Positions 36,393 through 44,703 of a DNA stretch of 64,000 nt are shown here, in pieces (positions within the stretch are counted from its first letter, which is position 1; the number at the start of each line of letters is the position of its first letter). The stretch covers positions 1-64,000 of the forward strand of contig CABIYO010000003.1 in assembly GCA_902362975.1 (NCBI GenBank), in the 5' to 3' direction. A program made the translations under genes and the position numbers. The notes beneath the pieces were generated by a model, which worked only from the letters and a program-made list of their open reading frames with translations, searched no databases and had not been told where the DNA came from. The DNA comes from Caryophanales bacterium. Lineage in GTDB: Bacteria; Bacillota; Bacilli; Exiguobacteriales; Exiguobacteriaceae.

Positions 36393-38558
36393 ATGCATCA
36401 CACACCAGATCAAAAGACCGCCTCACATGTGACCATCGAGAGCGCGTCTTTCGTATCATTTGAGACCATACAACTTGAGATTGTGCGCGAATATGAATCC
36501 GTTCCAGTACAAATCGAACAGAATGGACGCCCGGTCGACTATCTCGTTGAGCAACAGTTTGTGACGGAATCCGGGAAGATTGAACAAATCATTCGTTTAA
36601 ACGAACCAATCTCTTTAGAAAAATTGTACACCGTCTGCCATCCGGGTCATAAGACGACGGTTGTCCTACCACGAGAAATCGTCCGATCAGAGGAATTTGA
36701 ACGTCGTTTCTCATATGATGGCCCACTCGGCGTATCGTTTAGGCCGCACGGAATGGAAGTGACGGTATGGTCTCCGGTTGCTTTATCCATGTGGATTACG
36801 GTACATGATGATACGAATCACCGAGAAATTGAGCGATTTCACATGAACCGCGGCGCACGTGGGGAATGGAGTGGTGAAATACCACAAGCGTTCCAAGGCA
36901 TGTTTTATCGCATAGAAGTGAAAACGCCGGTCGATACGAGGCAAGTCGTCGATCCTTATGCGCGAGCCGTTAGTTTGAACGGTGAGTATGGCGTATTGCA
37001 AGATGTGGCGAGATTTGTCAAGAAACAGGTCGAACGAGCCGCACGCCCTCCTTTATGGAAGGCAACGGATGCCGTAATCTATGAACTGCACATCCGAGAC
37101 TTCACAAGCCACCCCTCATCGATGAGCCAATTGAAAGGACTATACGGTGGGATTTCTGAAAAAGGAGTTCGGACGAAAGAAGGCAATAGTGCCGGACTCG
37201 ACTATTTAAAAGAACTTGGCGTGACCCATGTCCAGTTGCTTCCTGTTCATGATTTTGGCAGTGTCGATGAGGCGACGCGTATGCCGTACAACTGGGGATA
37301 CGACCCGATTCATTGGTTCGCACTTGAAGGAAGTTATGCCTCAAGACCTGATGTGCCGATGAGTCGTGTGTTCGAATATGCGACACTCGTCTCTGACTTG
37401 CATCAAGCTGGTCTTCGAGTCGTGACAGACGTCGTGATGAATCATATTTATATTCGAGAACAATCCTCACTCGAAGCGCTCGTACCATACTATTATTTTC
37501 GATACGAGTACGACGGGACGATAGCGAACGGAACCGGTGTCGGGAATGACACGGCCTCAGAACATTATATGATGCGACGTATGATTGTCGACTTCGTGAC
37601 GTATTTCGCAACAACCTACCAAGTGGATGGGTTCCGCTTCGATTTGATGGGGATTCATGATGTCGAAACGATGAATCAAGTACGGACCGCGCTCGATAAG
37701 GTGGATCCCTCAATTCTCGTCTATGGAGAAGGGTGGGACTTGGCGACACCGCTTGGACAATCGTTGAAGGCGACGTCACAAAATGCTGCACGCATGCCTC
37801 GTATCGGACACTTCAACGATATGATTCGAGACGCGTTGAAGGGGTCGACGTTTAATGACAGGGAGCGTGGATTCATCTCCGGGAATGAGTGGCGAGAGTG
37901 GGAACTTCGAGAATGTCTCACTGGAACCGTCCATATTCCGAACGTGACAGTCGGTCGTTTCCCGAGTCCGACTTATTCCATCAATTATGCCGAAGCCCAT
38001 GATAACTATACGATCTATGACAAGTTAATGTTGTCTTGTGAAGGAGTCGATGAAACGACTCGTCTTGCCATGCAACGTCTTGCTAATGCGGTCGTCATCA
38101 CATCCCAAGGCATCCCGTTCATCCATGCCGGTCAAGAGTTTGGACGGACGAAACAGGGTGTCGAAAATAGCTATAATTCACCCGATCACATCAATCATTT
38201 TGATTGGGATCTTCGTGACACACGGATCAAAGACATCGAGTATGTGAAGACGCTATTGAAGTTACGGCGACTCCATACATGTTTCCGGTATGATTCCAGA
38301 CAAGAAGTCATTGACCATTTCACCTTTCTCCCATCACCTCCTGGTGTCATTATCTATGAATTGACGGCCAGTCATTCTTATGATGCGTGGCAACGGGTAC
38401 GCGTCTATGTGAACGGTACGTTCGACTCGCTTTCATTCGAGAGCGATGCGAAATGGAACGTATACGTTCAAGGAGAAGCGGCGAGTCTCGTTCCGCTCGC
38501 ACGAAACCCAGCACACATTCAAGTCGAGTCGTTGTCAATGACGATTCTTGCGTGTTAA
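36393..38558 (+). CDS. amyX: Type I pullulanase
   Basis: This 721-residue GH13 debranching enzyme lacks a signal peptide. The pullulanase hallmark YNWGYDP is present, together with DVVMNH, VDGFRFDLMG (nucleophile Asp), YGEGWD (acid Glu) and YAEAHDN, the four conserved GH13 regions. An N-terminal CBM48-like domain precedes the barrel. It cleaves alpha-1,6 links in limit dextrins or glycogen. The start at 36393 follows GAAGGG. Its position before ytmP matches B. subtilis amyX. Confidence 0.96.
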   Translation: MHHTPDQKTASHVTIESASFVSFETIQLEIVREYESVPVQIEQNGRPVDYLVEQQFVTESGKIEQIIRLNEPISLEKLYTVCHPGHKTTVVLPREIVRSEEFERRFSYDGPLGVSFRPHGMEVTVWSPVALSMWITVHDDTNHREIERFHMNRGARGEWSGEIPQAFQGMFYRIEVKTPVDTRQVVDPYARAVSLNGEYGVLQDVARFVKKQVERAARPPLWKATDAVIYELHIRDFTSHPSSMSQLKGLYGGISEKGVRTKEGNSAGLDYLKELGVTHVQLLPVHDFGSVDEATRMPYNWGYDPIHWFALEGSYASRPDVPMSRVFEYATLVSDLHQAGLRVVTDVVMNHIYIREQSSLEALVPYYYFRYEYDGTIANGTGVGNDTASEHYMMRRMIVDFVTYFATTYQVDGFRFDLMGIHDVETMNQVRTALDKVDPSILVYGEGWDLATPLGQSLKATSQNAARMPRIGHFNDMIRDALKGSTFNDRERGFISGNEWREWELRECLTGTVHIPNVTVGRFPSPTYSINYAEAHDNYTIYDKLMLSCEGVDETTRLAMQRLANAVVITSQGIPFIHAGQEFGRTKQGVENSYNSPDHINHFDWDLRDTRIKDIEYVKTLLKLRRLHTCFRYDSRQEVIDHFTFLPSPPGVIIYELTASHSYDAWQRVRVYVNGTFDSLSFESDAKWNVYVQGEAASLVPLARNPAHIQVESLSMTILAC

Positions 38559-38601
38559 GATGTTGATTGTATCTCTTTAATTCAAGTTAGATTTGAGCGT
38601 G

Positions 38602-39402
38602 ATGAATATGTATTCAGATATAGTCGGTGCGCTCGGGAAAGAGTGGACAGTCGCTTCAGCCGGAGGCATTACGGGCGAAGCGTATGTAGCGACGACGCGC
38701 CAACAGAAGATTTTTGTCAAACGAAATTCTTCTCCGTTTTTGGCGATCTTGTCAGCGGAAGGAATCGTACCAAAGCTTCTTTGGACAAAGCGAATGTTTA
38801 ATGGGGACGTGTTAAGCGCCCAACAATTTATCGAAGGCCGCGAACTTTCACCAGAAGATATGAAACGACCTGATGTCGCGGCGCAACTCGGAAAGATTCA
38901 TAACTCGAAAGAACTATTATTTATGTTGCAACAGCTGAACCACACACCGGTGACGCCGCACTTGTTGCTCCGTCAGTGTGAGGCATATGAACAAGATGAA
39001 ACTGACCCAATCATCGGAGAAGCCATTCAATGGCTAAAACACCATTTGCCAAAAGTCGACGAGCAAGAATTTGTCGTCTGTCATTCTGATTTAAACCATA
39101 ATAATTGGATTGAGGATGAGGGCGGCCTACTCTACTTGACGGATTGGGATGATGCGATCATTGCAGACCGCGCGTTCGATTTGGCGATGGTTGTATATAG
39201 CTATTTGGATGAAGTGGAGTGGGAGCGCTGGTTCTCTCATTACGGGGTACGTGTCTCGAGTGAGCTCCATAATCGAATGCATTGGTATGCAATCGCCCAG
39301 ACGATTTTGACAATCTATGGGGAAGAGAATGACTCTGCGCGAACTGAAGGATTTCATGTATTACGTGAGCTGATGGATGAGGCGTACGAACGAATCAATT
39401 AA
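38602..39402 (+). CDS. ytmP: Aminoglycoside/choline kinase-like phosphotransferase YtmP
   Basis: This protein of about 266 residues has a kinase fold: VKRNSSPFLAILSAEGIVP (ATP-binding Lys), FIEGRELSPEDM, then VVCHSDLNHNNWIED (HSDLNHNN catalytic loop) and LYLTDWDDAI (metal-binding DWD). The family is close to choline/ethanolamine and thiamine kinases; the substrate of YtmP is unknown. The start codon is uncertain: TTG 38593, ATG 38602 and ATG 38608 are all in frame and no strong ribosome binding site decides. It precedes trmB (ytmQ) as in Bacillus. Confidence 0.87.
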   Translation: MNMYSDIVGALGKEWTVASAGGITGEAYVATTRQQKIFVKRNSSPFLAILSAEGIVPKLLWTKRMFNGDVLSAQQFIEGRELSPEDMKRPDVAAQLGKIHNSKELLFMLQQLNHTPVTPHLLLRQCEAYEQDETDPIIGEAIQWLKHHLPKVDEQEFVVCHSDLNHNNWIEDEGGLLYLTDWDDAIIADRAFDLAMVVYSYLDEVEWERWFSHYGVRVSSELHNRMHWYAIAQTILTIYGEENDSARTEGFHVLRELMDEAYERIN

Positions 39403-39430
39403 AAGGGATGGCTGTTCGCCACCCCTTTTT
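39401..39430 (+). terminator. ytmP terminator
   Basis: AAAAGGG and TGG pair with CCACCCCTTTT, followed by T. It lies at the ytmP stop and before the small minus-strand gene. Confidence 0.75.
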
Positions 39431-39437
39431 GAATGTG

Positions 39438-39548
39438 TTAAATGTCATCTGGATTCATAAAGTAAGCCCAAACGAACGTTGCGATAACACCAGCAAAAAA
39501 CGTCAGTGGAGCTGCATAAAAAATAAGGAATTGATCTAAAGTACTCAT
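39438..39548 (-). CDS. 36-residue membrane peptide, CydS-like
   Basis: The frame on the minus strand starts MSTLDQFLIFYAAPLTFFAG and continues through VIATFVWAYFMNPDDI, giving one membrane helix and an acidic end. AAGGAGG sits nine bases before the ATG at 39548, an excellent ribosome binding site. The FLIFYAP-type start and length recall CydS, the small subunit of cytochrome bd oxidase in Bacillales. No cydAB genes are close, so the link is only by resemblance. It could also be an unrelated small membrane protein. Confidence 0.7.
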   Translation of the reverse strand: MSTLDQFLIFYAAPLTFFAGVIATFVWAYFMNPDDI

Positions 39549-39686
39549 CGTATTTAACCTCCTTGTGAAGGATGATTCACGTTCATTAAACTATGATTTC
39601 GTGTATAATCGCAAGAGGACTGCTCGTCCGTAACGTGCATATTCCCATTAAACTTGAACATTTGATGAACGAAAGGTAGGATTTTT

Positions 39687-40334
39687 ATGCGTTTACGACA
39701 TAAGCCTTGGGCAAAAGAATATATGGAAGCTCAAGAACATGTGTTTATTCAACATCCTGAACAGTTGAAAGGTAACTGGAACACTGAATTCGGGAATGAC
39801 CACCCGCTCTTTATCGAGGTCGGCTCAGGAAAAGGACAATTTATTTTAGGGATGGCGCAACAACACCCGGATGTGAACTTTATTGCAATCGAGTTGTTTG
39901 AGAGCGTGGCCGTCTCCATCGTACAAAAACTAGTTGAAACCCCGATGCCGAACGTGAGAGTGTTGACGGTCGATGCGAAACGACTCGTCGACTATTTTGA
40001 AGCGGGAGAAGTCGATCGCGTCTACTTAAACTTCTCCGATCCGTGGCCAAAGACACGACATGCGAAGCGTCGCTTGACATATAAGACGTTTTTAGCGACA
40101 TATGAGGCGATTCTTCCGAAAGCTGGAGAGATTCATTTCAAGACGGACAACCGTGGATTGTTTGAATATTCGCTTCAGAGCATGAGTCAATACGGGATGT
40201 TCTTCACAGAAATTTCACTGGATTTACACGCTAACGAACCAGAAGATAATATTCGAACAGAGTATGAAGAGCGCTTCAGTGCGCTCGGTCAGCCGATTTA
40301 CCGAATGGAAGCCGTCTTCCGTCCGAAAAATTGA
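39687..40334 (+). CDS. trmB: tRNA (guanine-N7)-methyltransferase
   Basis: This 215-residue enzyme methylates guanosine 46 of tRNA. It starts MRLRHKPWA, and motif I is FIEVGSGKGQFILGMA, with LNFSDPWPKTRHAKRRLTY and HFKTDNRGLFEYSL, all diagnostic of TrmB. The start at 39687 follows GAAAGGTAGG. The location after ytmP matches ytmQ in B. subtilis. Confidence 0.97.
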   Translation: MRLRHKPWAKEYMEAQEHVFIQHPEQLKGNWNTEFGNDHPLFIEVGSGKGQFILGMAQQHPDVNFIAIELFESVAVSIVQKLVETPMPNVRVLTVDAKRLVDYFEAGEVDRVYLNFSDPWPKTRHAKRRLTYKTFLATYEAILPKAGEIHFKTDNRGLFEYSLQSMSQYGMFFTEISLDLHANEPEDNIRTEYEERFSALGQPIYRMEAVFRPKN

Positions 40335-40439
40335 CACGCTTTTTTCTTATTTTAATAGTATTTTCTTCACACTTTTTTCTTTCTTCTTGGTACAATAGGA
40401 ATGACGCTAAACTGGAATAAGAGAAGGGGGAACATGGGG

Positions 40440-40949
40440 ATGTTGAAAAAAGCATGGGCAAGCCTGCTTGCAGTAATCTTCATTCTAACAATCGCACCAA
40501 TGAATACCTCAGCGAACGAAGCGTTCTTAGACGCTCTCGAAGAGGATTTGAAAGCAACGCATTACGACTATAAAGAAGGAACAGCTGAAATCATCAAAGA
40601 AGAGACGCTTCGCCATTCAAACGGCAACGAAGTCATCGCGGCTGTCGTAAAATTCGATACGATTCGTGATGGGATCTTCATCACGCGTAAAACCGAGTAC
40701 CATTACTTTGATGCGACAGACAACAAGATTCTTACATCAGCGGATCTCGTAGAAGTAGAAGGAGCCTCAGAGTTTGCGGACGCGAACATCGACATGCTCG
40801 GTCAACAGATTGTCTATTGGTTACCGGTATTGGTCTTACTTCTATTGATTGCGATTCCAGCACTCATTTTATTCTTGGTCGTACCACGTTTCTATTCAAC
40901 AAGTTCATATATGAATGCCGTATATGAAAAGAATGACAACCCAAGATAA
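40440..40949 (+). CDS. Secreted/membrane-anchored hypothetical protein
   Basis: This 169-residue protein has an N-terminal signal sequence (MLKKAWASLLAVIFILTIAP, likely cut after NTSA), an extracytoplasmic domain with alternating strands (residues ~30-125), a membrane helix (ILFLVV region near residues 130-150) and a short cytoplasmic tail. No family is recognised. The ATG at 40440 fits the AAGGGGG site better than the ATG at 40434. A TACAAT -10 element lies just upstream. A terminator shared with dhaM follows. Confidence 0.7.
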   Translation: MLKKAWASLLAVIFILTIAPMNTSANEAFLDALEEDLKATHYDYKEGTAEIIKEETLRHSNGNEVIAAVVKFDTIRDGIFITRKTEYHYFDATDNKILTSADLVEVEGASEFADANIDMLGQQIVYWLPVLVLLLLIAIPALILFLVVPRFYSTSSYMNAVYEKNDNPR

Positions 40950-40955
40950 GACATG

Positions 40956-40990
40956 AAAGTACCCCGTTCTCTTGAACGGGGTACTTTTTA
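40956..40990. terminator. Bidirectional terminator between the membrane gene and dhaM
   Basis: AAGTACCCCGTT pairs with AACGGGGTACTT around a six-base loop, followed by T. The dhaM stop codon lies in its right arm. Confidence 0.9.
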
Positions 40991-41347
40991 CTGTTGCTTT
41001 AACTGTCCGACGATGTCACTTAGTGACATCCCATTTCCTGAAGAAACAGAGGCGATGAAGGCACTCTCGACAATAGGACCGTCGAAAAATTCGACATGTT
41101 TGTCACCTTCGTACATGTCGATGGCGAGTTCCGCATTCATCGTCGCCGACCCGATATCACTGAGGAGAAGTGCCTCTCCTTCGACCTGGTCGAGTGCTGA
41201 TAAGATGCGATTCACATCCGTTCCGATGGCGCCATCCTCAAGTCCACCGGCTAGATGAATGGGCACGGACGGTGCCATTTCCTTCATCAAATCTTGGATT
41301 CCTTCCGCAATTTTTGCGCTGTGCGAGACGATGATCAATTCAACGAT
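40988..41347 (-). CDS. dhaM: DhaM, EIIA-Man-type phosphotransferase subunit of dihydroxyacetone kinase
   Basis: This protein of about 119 residues passes phosphate from PTS HPr to DhaL. The active His is in IIVSHSAKIAEG, and GGLEDGAIGTDVNRI and LLSDIGSATMN complete the EIIA-Man-like fold. Only this domain is present, as in other Firmicutes. The start is unclear: the TTG at 41338 is 18 bases from the AAGGAGG inside the dhaL stop region, while an ATC at 41347 sits at ideal distance. The ATC start gives I-V-E-L-I-I-V-S-H-S, the alignment expected of DhaM N-termini. ATC may be a rare start codon. Confidence 0.85.
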   Translation of the reverse strand: MVELIIVSHSAKIAEGIQDLMKEMAPSVPIHLAGGLEDGAIGTDVNRILSALDQVEGEALLLSDIGSATMNAELAIDMYEGDKHVEFFDGPIVESAFIASVSSGNGMSLSDIVGQLKQQ

Positions 41348-41348
41348 G

Positions 41349-41939
41349 TCAATCGACCTCCTTCATAATCGCGGCCAAGAGGATTGAGCTAGAAAGGGCG
41401 CCTGGGTCAACGGTTCCGCGAGATTTTTCTCCAAAGTAAGAGGCTCTTCCTTTCGTGGCCACCATATCTTCTGTTTTTCGGACAAGCTCGTCCAACTTCT
41501 GTTTATAATCTTCACCTTGTTGGACTTGCTCGAGGAACGGGTCCCAAACGTCGACCATCGTTTTTTGGCCGACCTCCGATTTCCCTCGTGCTTTGATGGC
41601 ATTCGAACCTTCCTGGAGCGCCTCCTTGAGTAAGCCAAAGTCTGCTTCGGTCGCATCCCCAAACTTGGTTGCCATCTTCACGAAAGCTGAACCGTATAAA
41701 GGTCCGGCCGCACCACCGACTTTCGACATGAGGGTCATCCCTACCTTTTTACTAAGTGCTCCGAGAGAGTCATAATCCTCATCTAAAATAGTAGAAACCG
41801 CATCAAAACCACGAGACATGTTGATCCCATGGTCACCGTCGCCGATGGCCCGGTCTAAATCGGTCAACGTATCCTTTTGCTCTTCGATGCCAACTTGTGC
41901 GTTACGTAACGCCTGCTTCATCCGATCAATCGTCAACAT
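41349..41939 (-). CDS. dhaL: DhaL, ADP-binding subunit of dihydroxyacetone kinase
   Basis: This 196-residue subunit holds ADP and phosphorylates dihydroxyacetone bound to DhaK. The nucleotide motif is DRAIGDGDHGINMSRGF (acidic metal ligands), followed by KVGGAAGPLYGSAF and RGKSEVGQKTMVDVW. The start at 41939 is an ATG with AGGTG-type sequence upstream. It lies between dhaK and dhaM on the minus strand, so the order is dhaK-dhaL-dhaM. Dihydroxyacetone then enters glycolysis. Confidence 0.95.
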   Translation of the reverse strand: MLTIDRMKQALRNAQVGIEEQKDTLTDLDRAIGDGDHGINMSRGFDAVSTILDEDYDSLGALSKKVGMTLMSKVGGAAGPLYGSAFVKMATKFGDATEADFGLLKEALQEGSNAIKARGKSEVGQKTMVDVWDPFLEQVQQGEDYKQKLDELVRKTEDMVATKGRASYFGEKSRGTVDPGALSSSILLAAIMKEVD

Positions 41940-41958
41940 AAACCAAACACCTCATTTA

Positions 41959-42936
41959 TTAAATTTTGAATCCAAGTGCTGCCGAAGGAGCGTCGAGATA
42001 TGTCGTCAGCTCATCATCGAGAGGGAGTAGTGTGATGGAGAACCCATGCATCTCGAGGGAAGTCATGTAGTTGCCGACATACTTCCGTTTAAGGGTATAC
42101 CCAGCAGCTTCCAGTTTTTCGGCAACGAAGTGATAGGTCACGTATAACTCAGACAACGGCGTTCCACCCATTCCGTTCACCATGACAGCAACTTCTCCTG
42201 GCTCGACTTCTTTTTTTAGATGACTGAGGAGATCGTCGACGATTTGGTCGACACCACTCGTCGGTTTCCGCTCGACACCTCTCTCCCCGTGAATCCCGAT
42301 GCCGATTTCCATCTCTTCCTCGTTCAAGTCGAAACCTGGTTTACCACTGACCGGCATGTAACAAGGTTCTACGGCCATCCCCATGGAGCGAACGTGTGAA
42401 GCTACTTTTTCGGCGATGGATTTGACTTCTTCGAGTGATTTGCCACTAGCGGCAGCGGCTCCGGCAATTTTGTGAACAAAGACCGTTCCGGCAACCCCGC
42501 GTCGATCTTCTTTGTTCGAAATAGCGACATCATCGGCGACGACGACGTGGTCGACTTTGATGCCATCGCCTTCGGCCAGTTCTGCGGCGAGCTCAAAGTT
42601 CATCACGTCGCCGGAATAGTTTTTCACAATCAAAAGAACACCGTTTCCGCCGTCAGCTGCTTTGATTCCTTCAAGTACCATGTCCGGAGTAGGAGATGTG
42701 AACACTTCCCCACATACTGCCGCATCGAGCATACCGTCCCCGACATATCCAGCGTGGGCCGGCTCGTGACCACTACCGCCTCCAGATACGAGACCGACTT
42801 TTCCAGATTTCGCTCCGTCAGCCCGACAGATGACATTCACACCGTCGACGCGACCATACATTTCAGGATGGGCATGGACCATCCCTTCAACCATTTGCGA
42901 TACGAGTTCACTTGCTTCACCGATTAGCTTCTTCAC
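41959..42936 (-). CDS. dhaK: DhaK, substrate-binding subunit of dihydroxyacetone kinase
   Basis: This 325-residue subunit binds dihydroxyacetone covalently. Visible are LVSGGGSGHEPAHAGYVGDG (substrate-binding loop), IVKNYSGDVMNFELA and the GIGIHGERGVER segment with the His that forms the hemiaminal. The start is GTG at 42936 after AAAGGAGTGATC. It is the first gene of dhaKLM, with 19 bases to dhaL. There is no adjacent glycerol dehydrogenase or DhaR/DhaS gene in view. Confidence 0.96.
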   Translation of the reverse strand: MKKLIGEASELVSQMVEGMVHAHPEMYGRVDGVNVICRADGAKSGKVGLVSGGGSGHEPAHAGYVGDGMLDAAVCGEVFTSPTPDMVLEGIKAADGGNGVLLIVKNYSGDVMNFELAAELAEGDGIKVDHVVVADDVAISNKEDRRGVAGTVFVHKIAGAAAASGKSLEEVKSIAEKVASHVRSMGMAVEPCYMPVSGKPGFDLNEEEMEIGIGIHGERGVERKPTSGVDQIVDDLLSHLKKEVEPGEVAVMVNGMGGTPLSELYVTYHFVAEKLEAAGYTLKRKYVGNYMTSLEMHGFSITLLPLDDELTTYLDAPSAALGFKI

Positions 42937-43004
42937 GCGAGATCACTCCTTTTTTTAATTGAAAACTACCAATTTCAATTTTCCACTCTTTCGAGGGAAC
43001 TAAA

Positions 43005-43035
43005 CAAAAAAACCGACGAATGATTCGTCGGTTTC
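43005..43035 (-). terminator. Terminator of the PepSY-like gene
   Basis: On the minus strand ACCGACGAAT pairs with ATTCGTCGGT and is followed by seven T residues. Confidence 0.88.
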
Positions 43036-43038
43036 GTG

Positions 43039-43341
43039 TCATGCATATTCGAGTAATGCGCCAGTCTCAGAGTCGACTGTAAACTCATATGTTTTCTCTT
43101 CATCGTTCTCAAGAACCGAGATACCACCTTTGTAGACGTCGTATTCACGACCGTCGTATGTGTAAATCTCCGGTGATGCAGAAATCCATGCCCCTTGGAC
43201 ATGGCCTTTTGCTGAGAAAGCACGCTTCGTGTACTCTAAGGCGTTTTCTGCAGATAAGCTACGTTCATCTAAAGCTTTTTTCGTCATAAGTGCGGCAATG
43301 ACGGCAACCCCGATTCCAATAAACCAATACCTTTTTTTCAT
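43039..43341 (-). CDS. Small PepSY-like membrane-anchored protein
   Basis: This 100-residue protein has an N-terminal membrane anchor (KKRYWFIGIGVAVIAALMT) and an extracytoplasmic domain: SAENALEYTKRAFSAKGHV, GAWISASPEIYTY, then YEFTVDSETGALLEYA, a PepSY-type ending. Such proteins may inhibit or modulate peptidases. The start at 43341 follows GGGGAGG; an upstream in-frame ATG at 43422 has no site. It is divergent from the ytoP gene and closed by a terminator. The family is assigned from the C-terminal pattern only. Confidence 0.7.
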   Translation of the reverse strand: MKKRYWFIGIGVAVIAALMTKKALDERSLSAENALEYTKRAFSAKGHVQGAWISASPEIYTYDGREYDVYKGGISVLENDEEKTYEFTVDSETGALLEYA

Positions 43342-43479
43342 ATGACTACCTCCCCTTGAACTATGGCTATTATGTACATCGTACCAAAACCTGTACCCGA
43401 ATGGAATGAAAAGCATTCGCATCCTGTTAAAACTTTTGTATATAATGAGACAAGAACGGTTAGGAAAGGATGAGGAAAG

Positions 43480-44553
43480 ATGGATCAGAAGACGAGAGAT
43501 TTATTTAAGACGCTAACAGAACTCCCGGGAGCTCCTGGGTTCGAGTCTGAAGTTCGTCAATTTGTACGTGGACGAATTGAACCCCATTCAGATGAAATTG
43601 TCATGGATGGCATCGGATCAATTTTTGGAAAACGTGTCGGAGACGAGTCGGGACCGAAAGTCATGGTAGCCGGACATATGGATGAGGTCGCTTTTATGGT
43701 GACACGGATTACCGAGAACGGCATGCTATACATACAACCACTCGGTGGCTGGTGGAACCAAGTGCTCATGGCGCAACGCTTCGACATCATCACGTCGAAC
43801 GGTAAAATCCCGGGTGTCGTCGCTTCCACACCGCCTCATTTGTTAGGTCCAGATGCAATGAGTAAACCGATGGACATCAAGCAGATGTTTATCGATATCG
43901 GAGCAGATTCGAAAGAAGAAGCAGAGTCATGGGGTGTACGTCCAGGAGTCCCTGCTGTTCCATCGAGCGCATTTACCCCACTTCATCACCCGAAAAAGAT
44001 TATGGCCAAAGCTTGGGACAATCGTTATGGCGTCGGTCTTGCAATCGAATTGTTGGAGGAAACGACAAAAGCGGATCACCCAAACATCTTGTTCTCGGGT
44101 GCTACCGTACAAGAAGAAGTCGGATTACGTGGAGCGCAGACGGCATCTGAATTGATTCAGCCAGATGTGGCACTCGTGCTCGATGCTTCACCGGCTAATG
44201 ATGCTTCAGGAAGTAAAACGGAGTTCGGTCAGCTCGGTGAGGGAGCCTTGATTCGAATTTTAGATCGCGTCATGGTCCTGTCTCCTGAAATGCGTGATTT
44301 CTTACTCGATACGGCTTCAGATGAAAACATCAAGACACAATATTTTGTCTCACCAGGCGGTACCGATGCGGGGCGCGTTCACATGAGCGGAGAAGGGGTG
44401 CCGACAGCTGTCATTGGCGTCGCATCTCGTTATATCCATACACATGCCTCGATTCTTCATACGGATGACTACGATGCAGCGAAAGCGTTGCTCAAAGCGT
44501 TAGTCAAGCGGCTTGATCGTTCGACACTTGAAACGCTACGTCCATCTCGTTAA
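43480..44553 (+). CDS. ytoP: M42 glutamyl aminopeptidase, YtoP
   Basis: This 357-residue cocatalytic zinc peptidase of the M42 family has VMVAGHMDEVAFMVTRI (first metal His-x-Asp), WDNRYGVGLAIELLEE, ATVQEEVGLRGAQTA (catalytic Glu pair) and VSPGGTDAGRVHMSGEG. It probably removes N-terminal acidic residues from peptides in the cytosol. The start at 43480 follows GGATGAGGA. The place after trmB and before ytpP agrees with Bacillus, though dhaKLM is inserted here. Confidence 0.95.
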   Translation: MDQKTRDLFKTLTELPGAPGFESEVRQFVRGRIEPHSDEIVMDGIGSIFGKRVGDESGPKVMVAGHMDEVAFMVTRITENGMLYIQPLGGWWNQVLMAQRFDIITSNGKIPGVVASTPPHLLGPDAMSKPMDIKQMFIDIGADSKEEAESWGVRPGVPAVPSSAFTPLHHPKKIMAKAWDNRYGVGLAIELLEETTKADHPNILFSGATVQEEVGLRGAQTASELIQPDVALVLDASPANDASGSKTEFGQLGEGALIRILDRVMVLSPEMRDFLLDTASDENIKTQYFVSPGGTDAGRVHMSGEGVPTAVIGVASRYIHTHASILHTDDYDAAKALLKALVKRLDRSTLETLRPSR

Positions 44554-44563
44554 ATCAAACATT

Positions 44564-44597
44564 CCGTTCACTTGAAAAATGAGTGAACGGTTTTTTT
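44564..44597 (+). terminator. ytoP terminator
   Basis: CCGTTCACT pairs with AGTGAACGG around a nine-base loop, followed by seven T residues. Confidence 0.9.
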
Positions 44598-44703
44598 GTG
44601 GATGTTCTTGCTATTTCATGAAAACGTCTTATACTGATAAAGGTGTTTATACATGTACGTTACTCATGACAAGACACTTGTATAAGTGTAAGGAGGACCT
44701 ATT

